Assembly (NCBI GenBank): GCA_019693395.1
Contig: JAAMXP010001750.1
Coordinates: forward strand, 27,629-91,628
Direction: 5' to 3'
From: Ettlia oleoabundans
Taxonomy: Eukaryota > Chlorophyta > Chlorophyceae > Chlamydomonadales
DNA length: 64,000 bases
Position numbers and translations under genes: made by a program. Within the stretch, counting starts at the first letter, position 1. Every line of letters begins with the position of its first letter. Of the stretch, positions 46,501 to 61,897 are shown in pieces. The notes under the pieces were generated by a model. The model ran no database searches, was not told the origin of the DNA, and saw only the letters and a list, made by a program, of their open reading frames with translations.

Positions 46501-48524
46501 GAAGCGCTGGAATGTGCTGTGCAAGATAGATGTGTGCGTTCCCGCCAACCAAGCTGCAACGGATGTGTTGTGCGGGCGCATGACGTGCAATTGTGCATGG
46601 CAGCTGCGCCTCGGATACCGTCCTAATCGGTTTGGTGTCATGCGCGTGCCAGCCGCCGGTGGCGGGGCAGCTCTATAGATGCCTTAAGGTGTGTCGTCAG
46701 CGGCGGCAGCACCACTCATCCTGCCCTTAAGTGCAGATGGTGTACAGAGTTGTAAAAGCAGCAGCGCCGGGGTGACCTTATCAACAGGCCCACGTACCTA
46801 TCCCTTCCCACACCAGCAGATTTATCCTGTGAACAGGAGCAAAGTGCCCACTTCACAGATACCTAAATACACACCCCACGCATCCACGCTGCATACTGCC
46901 TATCGCCTGCCTTAAGCTCAAGTCCACAAACTTCACCCTCTCTGCCTTTTCTGCAATTACTACGCTCCTCCACCTCCACTTCCTTCACAGCTGGGCCAGC
47001 ACCCACCCACCCACCTCCAGCATCTGCTCCTCAGTCAGAAAGTCGCAGAACCCCTCAATCATGAGCACCGCCTCACTGGTACCCGCCACCATGAGGTCCA
47101 GGCTGGACGACTCCATCTCATCAACTGTGGGGTTCACAACAAACCCCCGCCCCGGCAGCAAACCCACGCGTGCACCCGCCACCGCCTTGCGCAGCGGGAC
47201 ATCTGCGGCAAACGGGATGGGAGAAGCATGTAGTTGTGTGCTGGTTTGATGCGGGAGGCTGTACCCACGCACTGGCAGCACCGAGTTGCATAATGCGAGC
47301 CCCAACAGCGACCTCTGCCCATCGCGAGTATGGAACCCCAGCTGATAGAACAGCAAGAAGAGCCTTGCTCAAATACACAGCCCCAGGTGCCGCACCTGAA
47401 AGGACGAGAGCTGCGCCTGCTGCAGTGATGGCCAGGGGCTCGGGCGAGTGATGCGCATCGTAGCTCATGACCCAGGTCAGCACCTGCAGCAGAGGACAGG
47501 CAGAGATAAAGGAACAGGTCAACACCTGAGCTGGCAAGGAAGCGGCAGCAGCTGGGTCAACACAGGCAGAGTGCCCCCGCACGCCACAAACAAGATTCTG
47601 TCCACTGGTGGCAACAACGAGGGAAGTGCAGCATAGCACCTGGGTGCTGTGCGTCCACCCTGGCTGGATCATGGGGCGTATCGGCCTGTCCACCAGGCGC
47701 GCCACCAGCACCTCGTGGTCCTTGGGCTTGCCCTCCCGCTTAAGGTACCCGCCGCTGGTGCGCCCCGCCGCTGAGAAGCGCTCCGTGTAGTGAACTTGCA
47801 ATGGCGCAAAGCTGCCGTCGCCCGTGCTGTCCTCGTCTGCACACGCGGTGGTGTAGAGCATCTGCGATGGGGGTCCGGCGAGGGTGATGAGGAGAGGGGT
47901 GAGCAGAGGGCATGCTGAGTACATACTCCAGATGATGAAGGGTCGGGGACAGCAAGGGTAGGAGGGCTGTAATGGGTGGGGTTGTGTAGTGAATAGAGGT
48001 GTGTGGTAACACTTTCCTGAAGGGAGGGGCAGCACATGGCATGCAAGCCCAGAAGAGGCAGCTAGGGGGCGGCGGCTGTTGCCCTTGCGCCATTCCCTCA
48101 CCGTCTCGCCGTCGGTGGCCATTACAGCCCCGCCTGCCTGTCGGCCAATCTCGCCGGTCTCTAAAACAATCTGCAGCCCAGTGGCCGCAGTGGGTGAATG
48201 CATGTGCGTGGACTCAAGCTTGGTGATAGACAAAGAACGCAGCCAGGTGCTGTGCCCCGCCAGCCCCACCTCCCGGTCGCCCACAGGGATGCGCAGCTGC
48301 TGGGCCATCGGCGCCGTCAGACCGCCAATCAAAGTGCCTTCGGCGGCCTGTACCGTGCAACTGCGCCGCCTGACGCGACGGGGTGGCTGGCTGGGGCACC
48401 ACTCGGGGGTTGGGGCCTGAACTGCCCGGTGCCTGTTGGTGCGAATGCTGGCGGCACGATTCGCGCCTTCCGGCGATGCCGAGGTGCTGGCGACAGCCGT
48501 CTGCCGCATTCCCGCTGTTGTCAT
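40555..48524 (-). CDS. PNP: Polyribonucleotide nucleotidyltransferase (PNPase), plastid type, with two S1 domains
   Basis: Seventeen minus-strand exons close to 979 codons (978 aa): 48270-48524, 48102-48170, 47640-47861, 47396-47483, 47015-47202, 45999-46148, 45376-45636, 44847-44999, 44378-44555, 44026-44163, 43134-43229, 42752-42914, 42368-42515, 41940-42101, 41584-41703, 41108-41302, 40555-40905. A Ser/Thr/Arg-rich leader suggests organelle import. RNase PH core 1 holds [14 protein letters not shown] and VDRPIRPMI. Core 2 holds [10 protein letters not shown] and [12 protein letters not shown] with the two conserved catalytic Asp. The KH domain has [15 protein letters not shown]. Two S1 domains follow, [21 protein letters not shown] and [21 protein letters not shown], each continuing with EGLL(H/R)VSEW and [10 protein letters not shown]. 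It degrades or polyadenylates RNA 3' ends with phosphate or NDP. The start could also be 48545. Confidence 0.93.
42231..42270. repeat. Two 20-bp tandem copies in a PNPase intron
   Basis: GCCACGRGTCACTAGCTAGA occurs twice in a row with one difference. It lies in the intron between exons 13 and 14. Confidence 0.9.
42969..43003. repeat. Short tandem repeat in a PNPase intron
   Basis: GTGGAAACATAGG is repeated, followed by a third degenerate copy (GTGGAGACATGG). Confidence 0.85.
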
Positions 48525-48810
48525 GGTCTTGGTGTTAAGCCACATGCATTGTCGCCAGACGTAATTTCGTCCGTCCCAGAAAAGCGCCACCGGTACTAGC
48601 AGTGATTGCTTGTTGTGACGGAATAGATGGGGTTCTCGCTGCGGAGCCTGGCAAGCCTGCTGACCTGCTGCCCAAAGCGCAAGGTGCTGGGAAGCTCGCT
48701 CGGTTGCGCTCCTCATCTGTTGCATTGCCGTCCGGTGACGTGAGGCAAAGTCTCTGCCAGTTGACGGGAACGTTGTACCAGGGCTAGGCGATCAAGCACT
48801 GAGGGTGATC
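48525..48810. promoter_or_regulatory. Shared upstream region (286 bp), PNPase / RPT6
   Basis: This is a head-to-head spacer between a plastid RNase gene and a proteasome gene. No TATA-like motif stands out. Confidence 0.5.
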
Positions 48811-52440
<3,630 letters not shown>

Positions 52441-54032
52441 CGTTTAAGCTCACTCAAGCTCCCTGGAGTAGTGCGGCAAGGTGGGCAATGAGCGTATGTC
52501 AACACAGCTGTCTCCGCAGCTGCGGCTGGCAGCGCAGCAACCTGATGGGGGGGGCACCAGTCGTGCCAAATAGGCCAGGAAGGAAACCCTTCCCATGTTG
52601 GTGGCTGCAATGGAGGCTGGATTATCACCGGTTCAGGGCTGTGCCTTGCTCCATCATGTCCAGTATGAATCATATGGGGAGGGCTTCTTCCCTTGATGCA
52701 TCGAGGTTTCCATCCACACTGGACAGGCTCATATCACCGCCCCCGCAGTTAACGTCTTCCACACGTCAGCACCCGAATTAGTTTTACACTCCACCTGTAT
52801 CACTCCTCTTGACTGCGCGCTTGCACACAGACCCAGCTCATGTTACTGGGCACCTTTACCTTACTCCTTGACTTCTTCACCCCCAGGGGGTGTTGCCCAA
52901 CATTGTAAATGCTGAACCCTTCAGCAGCTCACATCATTGCTTGGTATCTTAAACAGTTGGCGCTAATGTTACAAGCAAGTCAAATGGTAAGGCAGGTGGG
53001 AAAATGGGTATAAAACGTCAAACCAACTCTCAGAGGGCAACAAAATAAAAAAATACTGCAAAAACCTGCAGCCAGGGAAAAACGCTCGGCGATGCAATAG
53101 TCTGCTGTGTGAGCAGTGACAGGATGCCCATTGAATGAGTGGTATGATGTGTCTGGGGTTACGTGTCAGGCAGCCCAGCTGGCCAAATCTCAAAATGGAC
53201 AAAACTGGCCTGGCTGCTAGCTTAGGTGGGATCAGGTGAAATAGAGGGGAAAATGACAGCATGGCTGCAGCGAGGGGTGGCAAGGTAAGCATAGAGGGCG
53301 GTGTGCTGGGTGCAACCACGTAGCGGCAGGATACAAGATGGGGCGCGGATGTGGGGAGCGCTCGAAACGAAATAAAGAAAACAGAGGATGGGGCTGCATG
53401 CGCAAAACCTGGGTCAGCAGAATCCTGAGCGGGAGAGAGGGCAGTTGGGTGAAGCAAGGAGCCAACTGGCGCAATGAACAACAGAAAAAACATGGCACGG
53501 CCCTGTTTCAGGGCGATTTAAATGCAAGGCGAAAGGTTGAATGGGCCACGGGTGGTGATGCCTATCACACATCCCACCCTTGGCAGGGCCCTAGTATTGG
53601 ATATGATTGAATGCCTTCAGCAGGGCTAATGAGTGGGGGATGGCCGTGGTCTGGCAGCCGGTGTGTGTGTGAAACAACGCCATGGCAGCCAACTGGAAGA
53701 GCAGCGGCAGTATTAAATCTTGGTGCTAGTAAAGGTGCGGAAGTTTGCAGTTGATGCAATTCCAGCGAGAAGCGGGGAAGGAGGGTTTGGTGGAGATCAG
53801 ATGAGACGCAGGGAGCCGCGTATTTGCCGACAGATTAGGGAGATTGGTTGGCCTTGTAACTTGGTATTAGTCTTGGATGATTGATGAGATGAAGGGGGAG
53901 GGTGTTTCTTCCCAAGGGGGCGGGCACTGCCCGACCGCCTTCCATGGATTGGACGGATGTGGCAGCAAGAGGAAGGGGGGCCTAACTCAAACACAGAACT
54001 GCGGATGTCAACCAAGAGTGAAGTGCGGGGCA
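52441..54032. other. Convergent intergenic region, 1.6 kb
   Basis: A TGTAA at 52904-52908 may end the RPT6 transcript. The rest has purine-rich and AT-richer patches but no recognised gene. Confidence 0.45.
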
Positions 54033-55808
54033 TCAAGCAGCAGGGCCCACCAGGGTTGACCGCTGTGAGGCTCCACCGCACGGCAGAGCATTGTTGCTGC
54101 ACTCATCTGCTGCCGCTGCTGACGCCATGGTCTGTGTGGAGTCGGAGTCAGGGCTGCCGCTGCTTGCGGTGGGTGCATCCCGCATCCACTCAATGGTGGC
54201 TGCCTGCAGCTCATGAGCGAGCCGCGGATGCATGGCTGCCACGCCCTTCACGGCAGCCGCAAGCGTGCGCTGCGCGGCGGGCAGTTGCATGGTGCCAGCA
54301 AGCGACCTGCAGGTGTGGGTGGGTGGGCAGATGGTGCCGGTAGGGGCAGGTCAAGGAGGCAGGCACTCGCGACACCTCACATATGTGTGTGCGCTCCCCT
54401 GACGAGGCAGCTTCGGCAGCAACTTGTGTTGCGATTGCTTTCGTACCCACATACATTGCAGATGGAGGGTGAACAGCCCACGCAGCCCTGCGCACCTGTG
54501 CATGGCCTCGCGGCAGACGGCATGCAGCAGCGGCATGCTGCGGTAGACGGGCCACTGGAAGGCCGTGGCTGCGGCTGCCACAAGCTGCAGCTGCTGGCTG
54601 CTGAGCTGTGCGGTGCTGGCTGTCAGCGAGGAAGAAAGCGCCGCAAAGTTGTAGGAGTCTGCATGGCAGTGGCAGCGGCCACAGCAGGCAGATGTCTTCG
54701 ATTAGAGAGGGTGCGGCGAGGAAAGGGGAAAGCTTGTTGTTTCTCTTTTGTGTTGTGTAAGGTGGCGAGGTGAGGGGTTTTAAGGGGTGGTGTAATTGGA
54801 GCATTACAAAGGTGGTGGGGGTGGGCGGCGTGCCGCTGTTGATCAGCAGGCAGTTTTGGTCCGGTCTCGTAAGTAGACTGCATCCGGGACTGCGGATGTT
54901 GCCTCTGATTGCAGTGTTCATGACGCCCACCTGGGTTGAAAGGCATGCGACGGCGCAGCTGTGCCCAGGCAGCCAGAAGACGCACGTTCTCATCAACAGT
55001 GAAGAGCCTGCAAAGAGTGCGACACCGATGTGGAATGTGAGACGGGTTCATGAACGGTCAGCCACGGGCAGAAGGGACGCCAGCCTCGCTCCACAACCCC
55101 ACTTGACCGGCGTTGAGCTGTTCCCATTCAGCTGTGTGGCTCCAGTCTAACGCATGCGACCAAATGCCTGCATGCTGGCAGCCAGGCAGGGACAAACATA
55201 AGCAGGCTGGGTGCGGCGCTAGCTCACTTGTTCTTCAGCTGGCTCCTCAGCAGCAGCCCCAGGCCGCGGCTCTTGCTGGGTGCGCCCGTGAGCAGTGATC
55301 CGCGTGCGCAGGCCTCATAATATCGCACAGTCATTTCCGGGGTCATGTGGTCGGGGCGGACCAGCACCCACACTCCCGCCTCGTCTGCCGCGTCTCCAAA
55401 AGCGGCGTGCGCGTGGCGCCAGAGGCGGCGGCAGTGCAGCGCCTGACGCGTGGCACCACCCTGCAGCTCCAATGGACTGGCACTGCCCAGGTGACTCAAG
55501 GCCTCCAGCAGCAGCAGAGATGCCTCGGGGCCCAGGGCTGCTGCCTGCGGCTGCTCCAACAGCGCTGTGGCCCAGCTCAGCAGGCCCAGCAGCAGCGGTG
55601 AAGCCAGCACCTCACGCTCCCAGCCACGCCCGCTGGGCGGCTGGTGCAGGCTCAACAGCGCCGTCTGCAGCGAGGGGACCAGGTTGCTGAGCTGCAGCTG
55701 GCTTGGGTGCTGCAGGCTGGCCAGAACGGAAACGGCCTGCAGAAGGCAGGGCAGGCGCAGGGCAGCGCAAACGACCCAAATTAGGCTACTTTGGGACATC
55801 CAGGCCAT
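54033..55808 (-). CDS. Alpha-helical protein of unknown function
   Basis: Minus-strand exons 55228 to about 55808, 54931-55007, 54496-54658 and 54033-54306 join in phase to a TGA. The sequence is Leu/Ala/Gln-rich with repeated amphipathic helices (AVSVLASLQHPSQLQLSNLV, LLLGLLSWATALLEQPQ, SQQLQLVAAAATAFQWP, AAQRTLAAAVKGVAAMHPRL). A charged central stretch (VLVRPDHMTPEMTVRYYEACARG) interrupts them. This resembles the helical-repeat arrays of algal organelle RNA-binding proteins (OPR or FASTK-like), but I cannot identify a repeat consensus or a RAP domain. The acceptor at 55736 may mark the true exon start, in which case further 5' exons lie upstream. The ATG at 55808 is only the first in an open frame. 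The 45-residue tail is disordered. Confidence 0.6.
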
Positions 55809-56648
55809 CACTGTGGTTTGCAATGGTTATTTCCTGCATTTTTAAGTAGCTGGGAAGGCAGACCCTGTTCATCAAAAGTGGATGCTCACAGCTGCGGCCT
55901 GCTCGTCCGCTGCGAGCACAGTAGGCATCCGTGCCGTTGCTTCCACTGCCTGGACGGCCACAGCGCGGGCTCTGCACGCAATTTAGAACATGTGCAAGAC
56001 GATGTATTTGCAGCACTAGTTTTGCGGCCAGAGCCGACTGTTGAACTCCAACCAAGCGTTGAGTATCAAGAAGCCAGCCTTCGCTGCACTCGCTGCAGGT
56101 CGCACCTAGGCAGCTGTTTGGGAGCTGGACCACGGGTTCGAAGCTTGTGATGATCGAGCGAAGCCGGCGCCGGCCTGCAGGGCAAGTTGACGGCGTTGTA
56201 GGGTTCGGCGGGCGTTGTAGCACTAGGGAGCGTGGCACACTTGAGCGCCCGGGCCGGCTTACCGGCTGCAAGTTGCCATCAGTTGCATCGCACAGAAATT
56301 TGGGATTCACTGGAGCTTTGCCAAAAACTTGAGGCGGGGGGTGAGCCTGATCCGGGGTGGGCTTTGGCGCGCTTCAAGACAGGGAATCGGATATGATTGC
56401 AGAGCAAGAAGTCAACACGGGCAGTAAGCAGAGGAGTGGTGGTCCAAATCAGCAGTTTGGGTAGGTGCAGAGGTACAGACGAGGGTACTACAATCCAAGA
56501 TAGTAGTCGGGGGCGGTGTTGCTAGTCTCAGTTCCTGCAAAAGACGTCTTGCCAAGTGTTCGTGATTCCATTGCATCACATAGGTATGATAAACACGCAA
56601 ATCAGAACACGATATTTCCAAATGAGAGCCAGTGTGCGGTGTGGCAGC
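55809..56648. other. Region of uncertain coding status
   Basis: Both strands stay open through much of 55790-56310. The minus strand has 174 codons with scattered Cys, and the plus strand has 119 codons including LRCTRCRS. Either could be 5' exons of the helical gene or chance. No family is recognisable, so neither is called. Confidence 0.3.
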
Positions 56649-57641
56649 TCAGTCGATGGCCTGGTCCTGCTGCGGCGGCGGCGGCGGTGGGGCCGCTGCA
56701 AACAAGCTGCCCTTGTACCCCAGCTGCTTTAGCAGCCCCTCTGCCTGTTCAAGTGTCTGCCGTTCCTGCAGGCAGCAACAACGAAACACGTGGACGTAAG
56801 GCAGCCTCACACATCAAGCTCCAGCAGACACATGCTGCAACGCAAGCAGCAACATTTCTGGTAAACATTACTGAGCGCTGTGTCTTCTACAACGTGTTAC
56901 AGCAAATATCAGTTTCAACACTGAAAACATGGAACAGCCCAGGCGGTTGGTGTATTGCACTGCGATAGCAGCACCGTGTTCCCAGCCATGTGAGAACACA
57001 TTCACTTTACGTTGCCATGGAATGGGAAAGGTCAGCAAAGACAGCAACAGTCAGTTTGCACAGTGCATCCGCAGCAGTCCAGCACTTCACAGCATGCAGC
57101 ATCCCATGGTACTGAGGCAGCAGCACCCACCAGGTCCCCCAGTGCATCCAGCTCATCACACGCCCCCCTCACTGCCTTGCCCAGCACCGTGTTGCCGCTC
57201 ATGGCATCCCTGTAGGTGCCTGGGATCTCCTGGTCCTCCTCTGGCAACAGCCCCTCCTGCTCCTCTGCTGCCTGCATGAACATCATCCCAAAGAAACGAA
57301 AAAAAGGAATCCCCACACTTGCTCGGAGGGATGATGCGGATTGGACACCAGGCATGAAACCCCTGTCGGCTGCTTAAATCACTCACAACAGCACAGGAAA
57401 ACGGCGATTCAGGCATATGTATGGCAACTGACGCTGTCAAGGGCTGCCCAGTTACCTCAGGCTCGCTGCTGCTGGGACCGCCACTGGCTGCCGCTGGCAT
57501 CGTGATGTGCTGCAACCGCAGAGGTGCCACCGCCTTAGCCATTGCCCCTTGCCAGGCGCGACTGCGGGGCTGAAAGCCGGCTCTGTCGGTGTGCTGAGCT
57601 GTGCAGGCCAAGGCCCCGCGGGTGAGAGTCGACAGCTGCAT
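56649..57641 (-). CDS. Small, probably plastid-targeted protein of unknown function
   Basis: Minus-strand exons 57456-57641, 57131-57271 and 56649-56765 join in phase 0 at both introns and give 148 codons (147 aa). The first 45 residues (MQLSTLTRGALACTAQHTDR and onward) are rich in Ala, Arg, Ser and Thr with almost no acidic residues, typical of a chloroplast transit peptide. The mature part is acidic and helical: EEQEGLLPEEDQEIPGTYRD, then MSGNTVLGKAVRGACDELDAL and ERQTLEQAEGLLKQLGYKG. It ends in a PPPPPPQQDQAID tail. I do not recognise the family. The helical core followed by a Pro/Gln tail suggests a small partner protein in a complex, which is only inference. It is head to head with La. 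Confidence 0.7.
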
Positions 57642-57878
57642 GGTTGTCAGGGTCCAGGCACGGAGTATCTTAGGGATCCTCCAGACGCTTTATGGATGGA
57701 AACAACCTCTTGCTTCTCCTGAGAGTGCCAGTGACACGTGGCATCAATATTGCCATTCATGGCCCAAGGTACGTGCCTCCTCTTGTTTGCGATCAGCAGA
57801 AAACACCCGAGGCACAGCACTGCGCCTTCAGACTCCTGTGACTGCCTGCCGCCGATCGTTCGCAACGGGCAGGGTGCC
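57642..57878. promoter_or_regulatory. Shared upstream region (237 bp)
   Basis: This is a head-to-head spacer between the small plastid-type protein (minus) and La (plus). Confidence 0.5.
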
Positions 57879-60259
57879 ATGGTGCTGGACGCCACTACAA
57901 AAGACAGGCTGCGACAGCAGGCATGTTTCAGCACGGCAACACTAAGGCAACCTTGCAGCATGCATGGCGGCGCCATCACTCTGTTGCACTTACGCTGGAT
58001 AGCTGGAAGAGCTGTGCCCTCAGTCGTTGCTAGCTTGGGTCGCTGATGTGCAACCCGCCGGAACGGCAACTCTTAAGCAAGCCCAGCCGCCTTTCGCCGC
58101 GCTTGCCCGCTGCACAACCCGCGACACCTCCTGGTGCCCTTTTTTGCAGATCGAGTTCTACTTCAGTGACAGCAACTTGCCACGCGACAAATTCCTCCAA
58201 GAAAAAGTGGCAGCAAACCCAGAGGGCTATGTGGACATTGCGTTGATCTGCATTTTCTCCCGCGTCCGCAACCTGCTGAAGAGCACTGTGACGGATGTCG
58301 CTGCGGTTAAGGATGCCACAGTGGCTGATGTGGCTGATGCCCTGGAGGGTTCAGACAGCCTGGTGCTGAGTGAAAACCGTAAGCGTGTGAGGCGGGGGAC
58401 TGCCATCAAGAGCGTGCAGGAGGTGCGTTTGAGGTCGCCATGAGCTGGAATGGTGGGATGGTTTAAAAGGGGGTGGGTGGCGGCACAGGGGTAGAGCAGG
58501 CCGTGGCTTGTGCTGTTTGCAGTCATGCATGGCTGCAGCTGCGTAGGCAGGATCAGGGTCTTTTTTATGCTCCTCTAGCAATCTTTCGTGCCTACCATGC
58601 TGTTCTCTTGTGCTGCACCATCTTTCTTTTCGGCGTTGCATGCCTGCCGTGCTTAGCCCACTGTATGCAGCACTCCTCCCCAATTTCCCCCTAAAACCTG
58701 TTGCATACACCTTGTATGTTTTTTATTCCAGTCAGGGACAATTCCATCTACAAGTGCTTGGCTTTAAGGCTTTGCAGGCTTGAAGGCATAACAAGCTGTG
58801 AAAGGCTGCGAAGGGTTCATTCTTCTCAACCTGCTCCCGTGCAGGTGGCGCATGAGGTGGACGAGCGCTCCCTCTACGCCTCGCCCTTCCCCTTTGACAC
58901 CAGCCTGGACGCGGTACAGGAACTGTTCCAGCAGTACGCCACCGTGCGCAGCGTGCGGCTGCGCCGCCACTTGGCCAGCAAGGATTTCAAGGGCAGCGTG
59001 TTTGTGGAGTTTGGCAGCAAGGAGGAGGCGGACAAGGTGAGCCAAGCATCGAGCGGGATTGCGGACAGGGGTAATGAATCAGTGGGGAGGGGCACGCGTT
59101 GTGCAGCGGGCACTGACACTGGGTGTGTGTGGAGATCATTGCTGCTTTTTGACAGTAGCTGGTGCGATTGACTGCCTGCTTGTTGAACAACTTGAAAAGT
59201 CGATCAACAGGTGCTGGCAGTTGGCACTCTTGGGTTGGGCTCCTTCACACCAATGATTTACACAATCGTTGCCACCCTCTTGGCATTCCTGCCTGTTTCA
59301 TACTGTCTGCCTGTGCGGCAGGTCAAGGGGCTGTCAATCAAGTTTGAGGGCGCCCCACTGAAGCTGGAGGCGAAGCTGGACTATATCAAGCGCAAGGAGG
59401 CGGAGAGGCGCGCACGCACTAACTCACCCGCCAACGCCGGAGAAGAAGCCGTCGCGGGAGCGGCAGGGGTGGGCAAGAAGCGGCGGGCCGAAGGAGAGCC
59501 CGGGCAGGATGGCGGCGAAGAGGATGCTGATGTGGCGGCAGAGGAGGAAGAAGGCGTGGCGGCAGAGGGGGAGGGTGCTGAGGAGATAACTGTGCCCGAG
59601 TATGAGCCCGGCTGCATCATTCATTTTGACTATGGCGAGGGTGTGGAGTTCAAGCAGCCGCCCACCTTTGGGCTGGTCAAGGACACGTTTGGCGGGCGGC
59701 ACGAGGGCGGCGTGCAGTTTGTGGACTATGAGCAGGTGGGTAGCAAGTTTGAAGTGGTCGGTGGGTTTTGCTGCGGGCTTTTTGGCGGGGGAGTAATTGT
59801 TGGTGGGCAATGCCATGCCACAACGGCGGTAGCCAACTGGCTTACGGCTTGCTTGCTAGCTAACCAAGAAGGACCGCATGGCAGCCTGGCATGCACCTCG
59901 ATTGCTGTGCTTGCTTGAGCCTACTACTCCCAATCAACGATTTCCGGCTGCAGGGCGCCCAAGCGGGCAACGTGCGCTTTGAGCTGGCCTCACAAGCTCA
60001 GGCGGCGTTGGCAAAGGCGGAGGATGGGCGCATGATGGTGGCGGGCTACAGCGCTGCTGTGCGGCTGTTGGAGGGAGAGGAGGAGGCCGACTACATGAAG
60101 CAGCGTGCGATGGCGCAGGCGGCGGCACAGAAGCGTAAGGAAAGCGGCGGTCGCGGCGGCGGGCGGGGCGGCGGACGCGGCCGCGGCGGCAGGGGAGGTC
60201 GTGGTCGTGGCAGGGGCGGTCGCGGCGGCAGGGGCAGCAAGCGTGGCAGGCACAACTGA
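57879..60259 (+). CDS. La protein (La motif, RRM1, xRRM, RGG tail)
   Basis: Exons join(57879..57920, 58150..58422, 58845..59036, 59322..59735, 59954..60259) give 409 codons (408 aa). The La motif (residues about 5-95) starts MVLDATTKDRLRQQ and holds IEFYFSDSNLPRDKFL and ALICIFSRVRNLL, which bind the UUU-OH 3' ends of Pol III transcripts. RRM1 (about 106-170) has RSLYASPFPFDTSLDAVQEL and FKGSVFVEF. A linker of acidic and basic runs with a GKKRRAEG nuclear-type signal follows. A second, atypical RRM (xRRM, about 255-355) holds GCIIHFDYGEGV and GGVQFVDYEQ and ends in the long helix EEEADYMKQRAMAQAAAQKRKE. The tail is RGG-rich. The first intron needs a GC donor (GCATGT at 57921). It chaperones nascent tRNA, 5S and other small RNAs. 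Confidence 0.93.
57921..57926 (+). other. GC 5' splice site (GCATGT), La intron 1
   Basis: Cutting after CGACAGCAG joins TTKDRLRQQ to IEFYFSDSN in phase 0, exactly the La N-terminus. No GT donor gives this. Confidence 0.65.
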
Positions 60260-60485
60260 TTACGAAGGCTGCCTGCAGCGTGTGTCGGCTGCTCACCAAG
60301 TTGCCAAGTAGCATTTTACTTCCCTCATTTTGCCCTGCTTCTTCTGATTTTACTTTCTTTTGCTTCCTTGTTCCCTGCTCTTTCGTCCATTTCCCTGGAG
60401 TTCTCTGTTGACTACACTTCACGATACATTGAAGCAAGCCATGAAACAAGCAGAATTTCCCTTGTAGCACCAGCAGCACACCTGA

Positions 60486-61897
60486 TCAGCCTGCAAGTAT
60501 GAGCACAACACCCAGCAGCCCCGATGCTAAAAGCACCAGCCGCACAACCTGCTGCTGCCATCCCGCTCCTGCGCTGCTCGGCGGACCGATGACGTCCACC
60601 CTGACCTTCACCCCTGCACTGGGTGGGCAGAAGGGAAGGAATACTTGATAACACCACCCACAAGCCGTGCCTGTTGCACTGAAGCACCCAGCATTACCTC
60701 TCTGTTCAGGAGTTTTTTGCAGGCACAGGCAGCCACTCGCAACCCACGTTGAAAAGGATGTCGAAGTGTTGCGTACCTGCTTCACATGCTCCGGCCACCT
60801 GCGATGTCAGCCAGTAGGTGCCAGGCTGGCTGGGGGGTATCCAGGCAAATCCCGCCTCATTGCTGTCGCTGACCGGCGCCAGCTTACCGTACGTCTCATT
60901 GGCGGTTGCAGTGAAAGTGTCTATGAGGTGGGAAACGACGCAAAAACGTGACACGTGAGCATACGGTTTAATGACTGCCCCAGATGTGTGTGGGATGGGG
61001 TGCATGCATCCTGATGTGCTGCCGGCAACCACCCGATGCACCTTATGGTGCATGGAGATGGCACCGCCTATCCCTCTCCACAGCCGTGCGCAGGAGCAGC
61101 ACACACATTATGCAAGGCAGTGGCAAGCAGCACACATACACACCCTAAAGGTCCATGACGCACCCGGGCACTGCTCCGAGGGGATGAGAAAGACGCCCTG
61201 CGGCTCTTGCCACCTGAAGATGACGCCACCAGAGCCGGTGGCACTGCAGATGTGTGGCATGGCATGCACGACAGGAGCATGGCTTGTTTGAAACTGCTAG
61301 AAAGCAAACTAGTAAACCCATGAGCTAGCCGGACACACCTGGCCTGCTGCAGGTGAGGGTCTAGCGAGTGAGGGCTGTGGGAGCGCTGAATGCACTGGCG
61401 AGTGCACTATGCCCTACCAGATTGGGATGACGCCACCCGGTGGAAGCCTCACTCCTGGATCCCCCCAATATATCAGGTCCCACCCTGCTGAACCAAACTG
61501 CGACAGCAGAAGCAGGGATGACAGCAACGGACAGAGCTTGGAGGCAGGTACCTGGCGGTCAAGAGCAGCAGCAAGGGCATTGAGGGAGCACGAGAGAATC
61601 CATGCAAGCAGGATGCACCCGGCAAACTGCTACATGATGCCATTAATCCCACCTGATAGCAGTTTTCATCTGCAGGCAGTGCAGCAGATCCGCAACGATG
61701 GAGCATTCAGGTGAGGTTCCGCAACACGGCGGCGGCAGGTGAGCAGGCCGCATCACGTTCCACTCAGGCGGGCGGCCACGAGACTGCCGCGTGCATATCG
61801 GTGTTGTGACCGTGGTAAAGCACTCACCAAGCACTGCCTTGGCGCTCTTGGGCTGCAAGGCTGTAACCAGCAGGAGCAGAGCAGTGAGGCCTGCCAT
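60486..61897 (-). CDS. Phytocyanin-like secreted protein with C-terminal anchor
   Basis: Minus-strand exons 61828-61897, 61653-61669, 61418-61497, 61164-61243, 60777-60920 and 60486-60613 give 173 codons (172 aa), and all phases close. Residues 1-20 are a signal peptide (MAGLTALLLLVTALQPKSAK). The middle reads like a cupredoxin of the phytocyanin group: FGSAGWDLIYWGDPGVRLPPG, IFRWQEPQGVFLIPSEQC, FAWIPPSQPGTYWLTS, with paired Cys. The C-terminus is a small-residue spacer and a hydrophobic segment (VVRLVLLASGLLGVVLIL) that could be replaced by a GPI anchor. The first copper-ligand His expected after the IFRW strand is replaced by Gly, and no clear ligand set is seen, so copper binding is unlikely. 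The second exon is only 17 bases. The family call is moderate. Confidence 0.65.

Noticed and set aside
55791..56150. Plus-strand frame with LRCTRCRS, considered as a zinc-binding or ubiquitin-ligase fragment
   Set aside because: It has too few ordered Cys pairs, no clear start or splice partner, and competes with an equally open minus frame.
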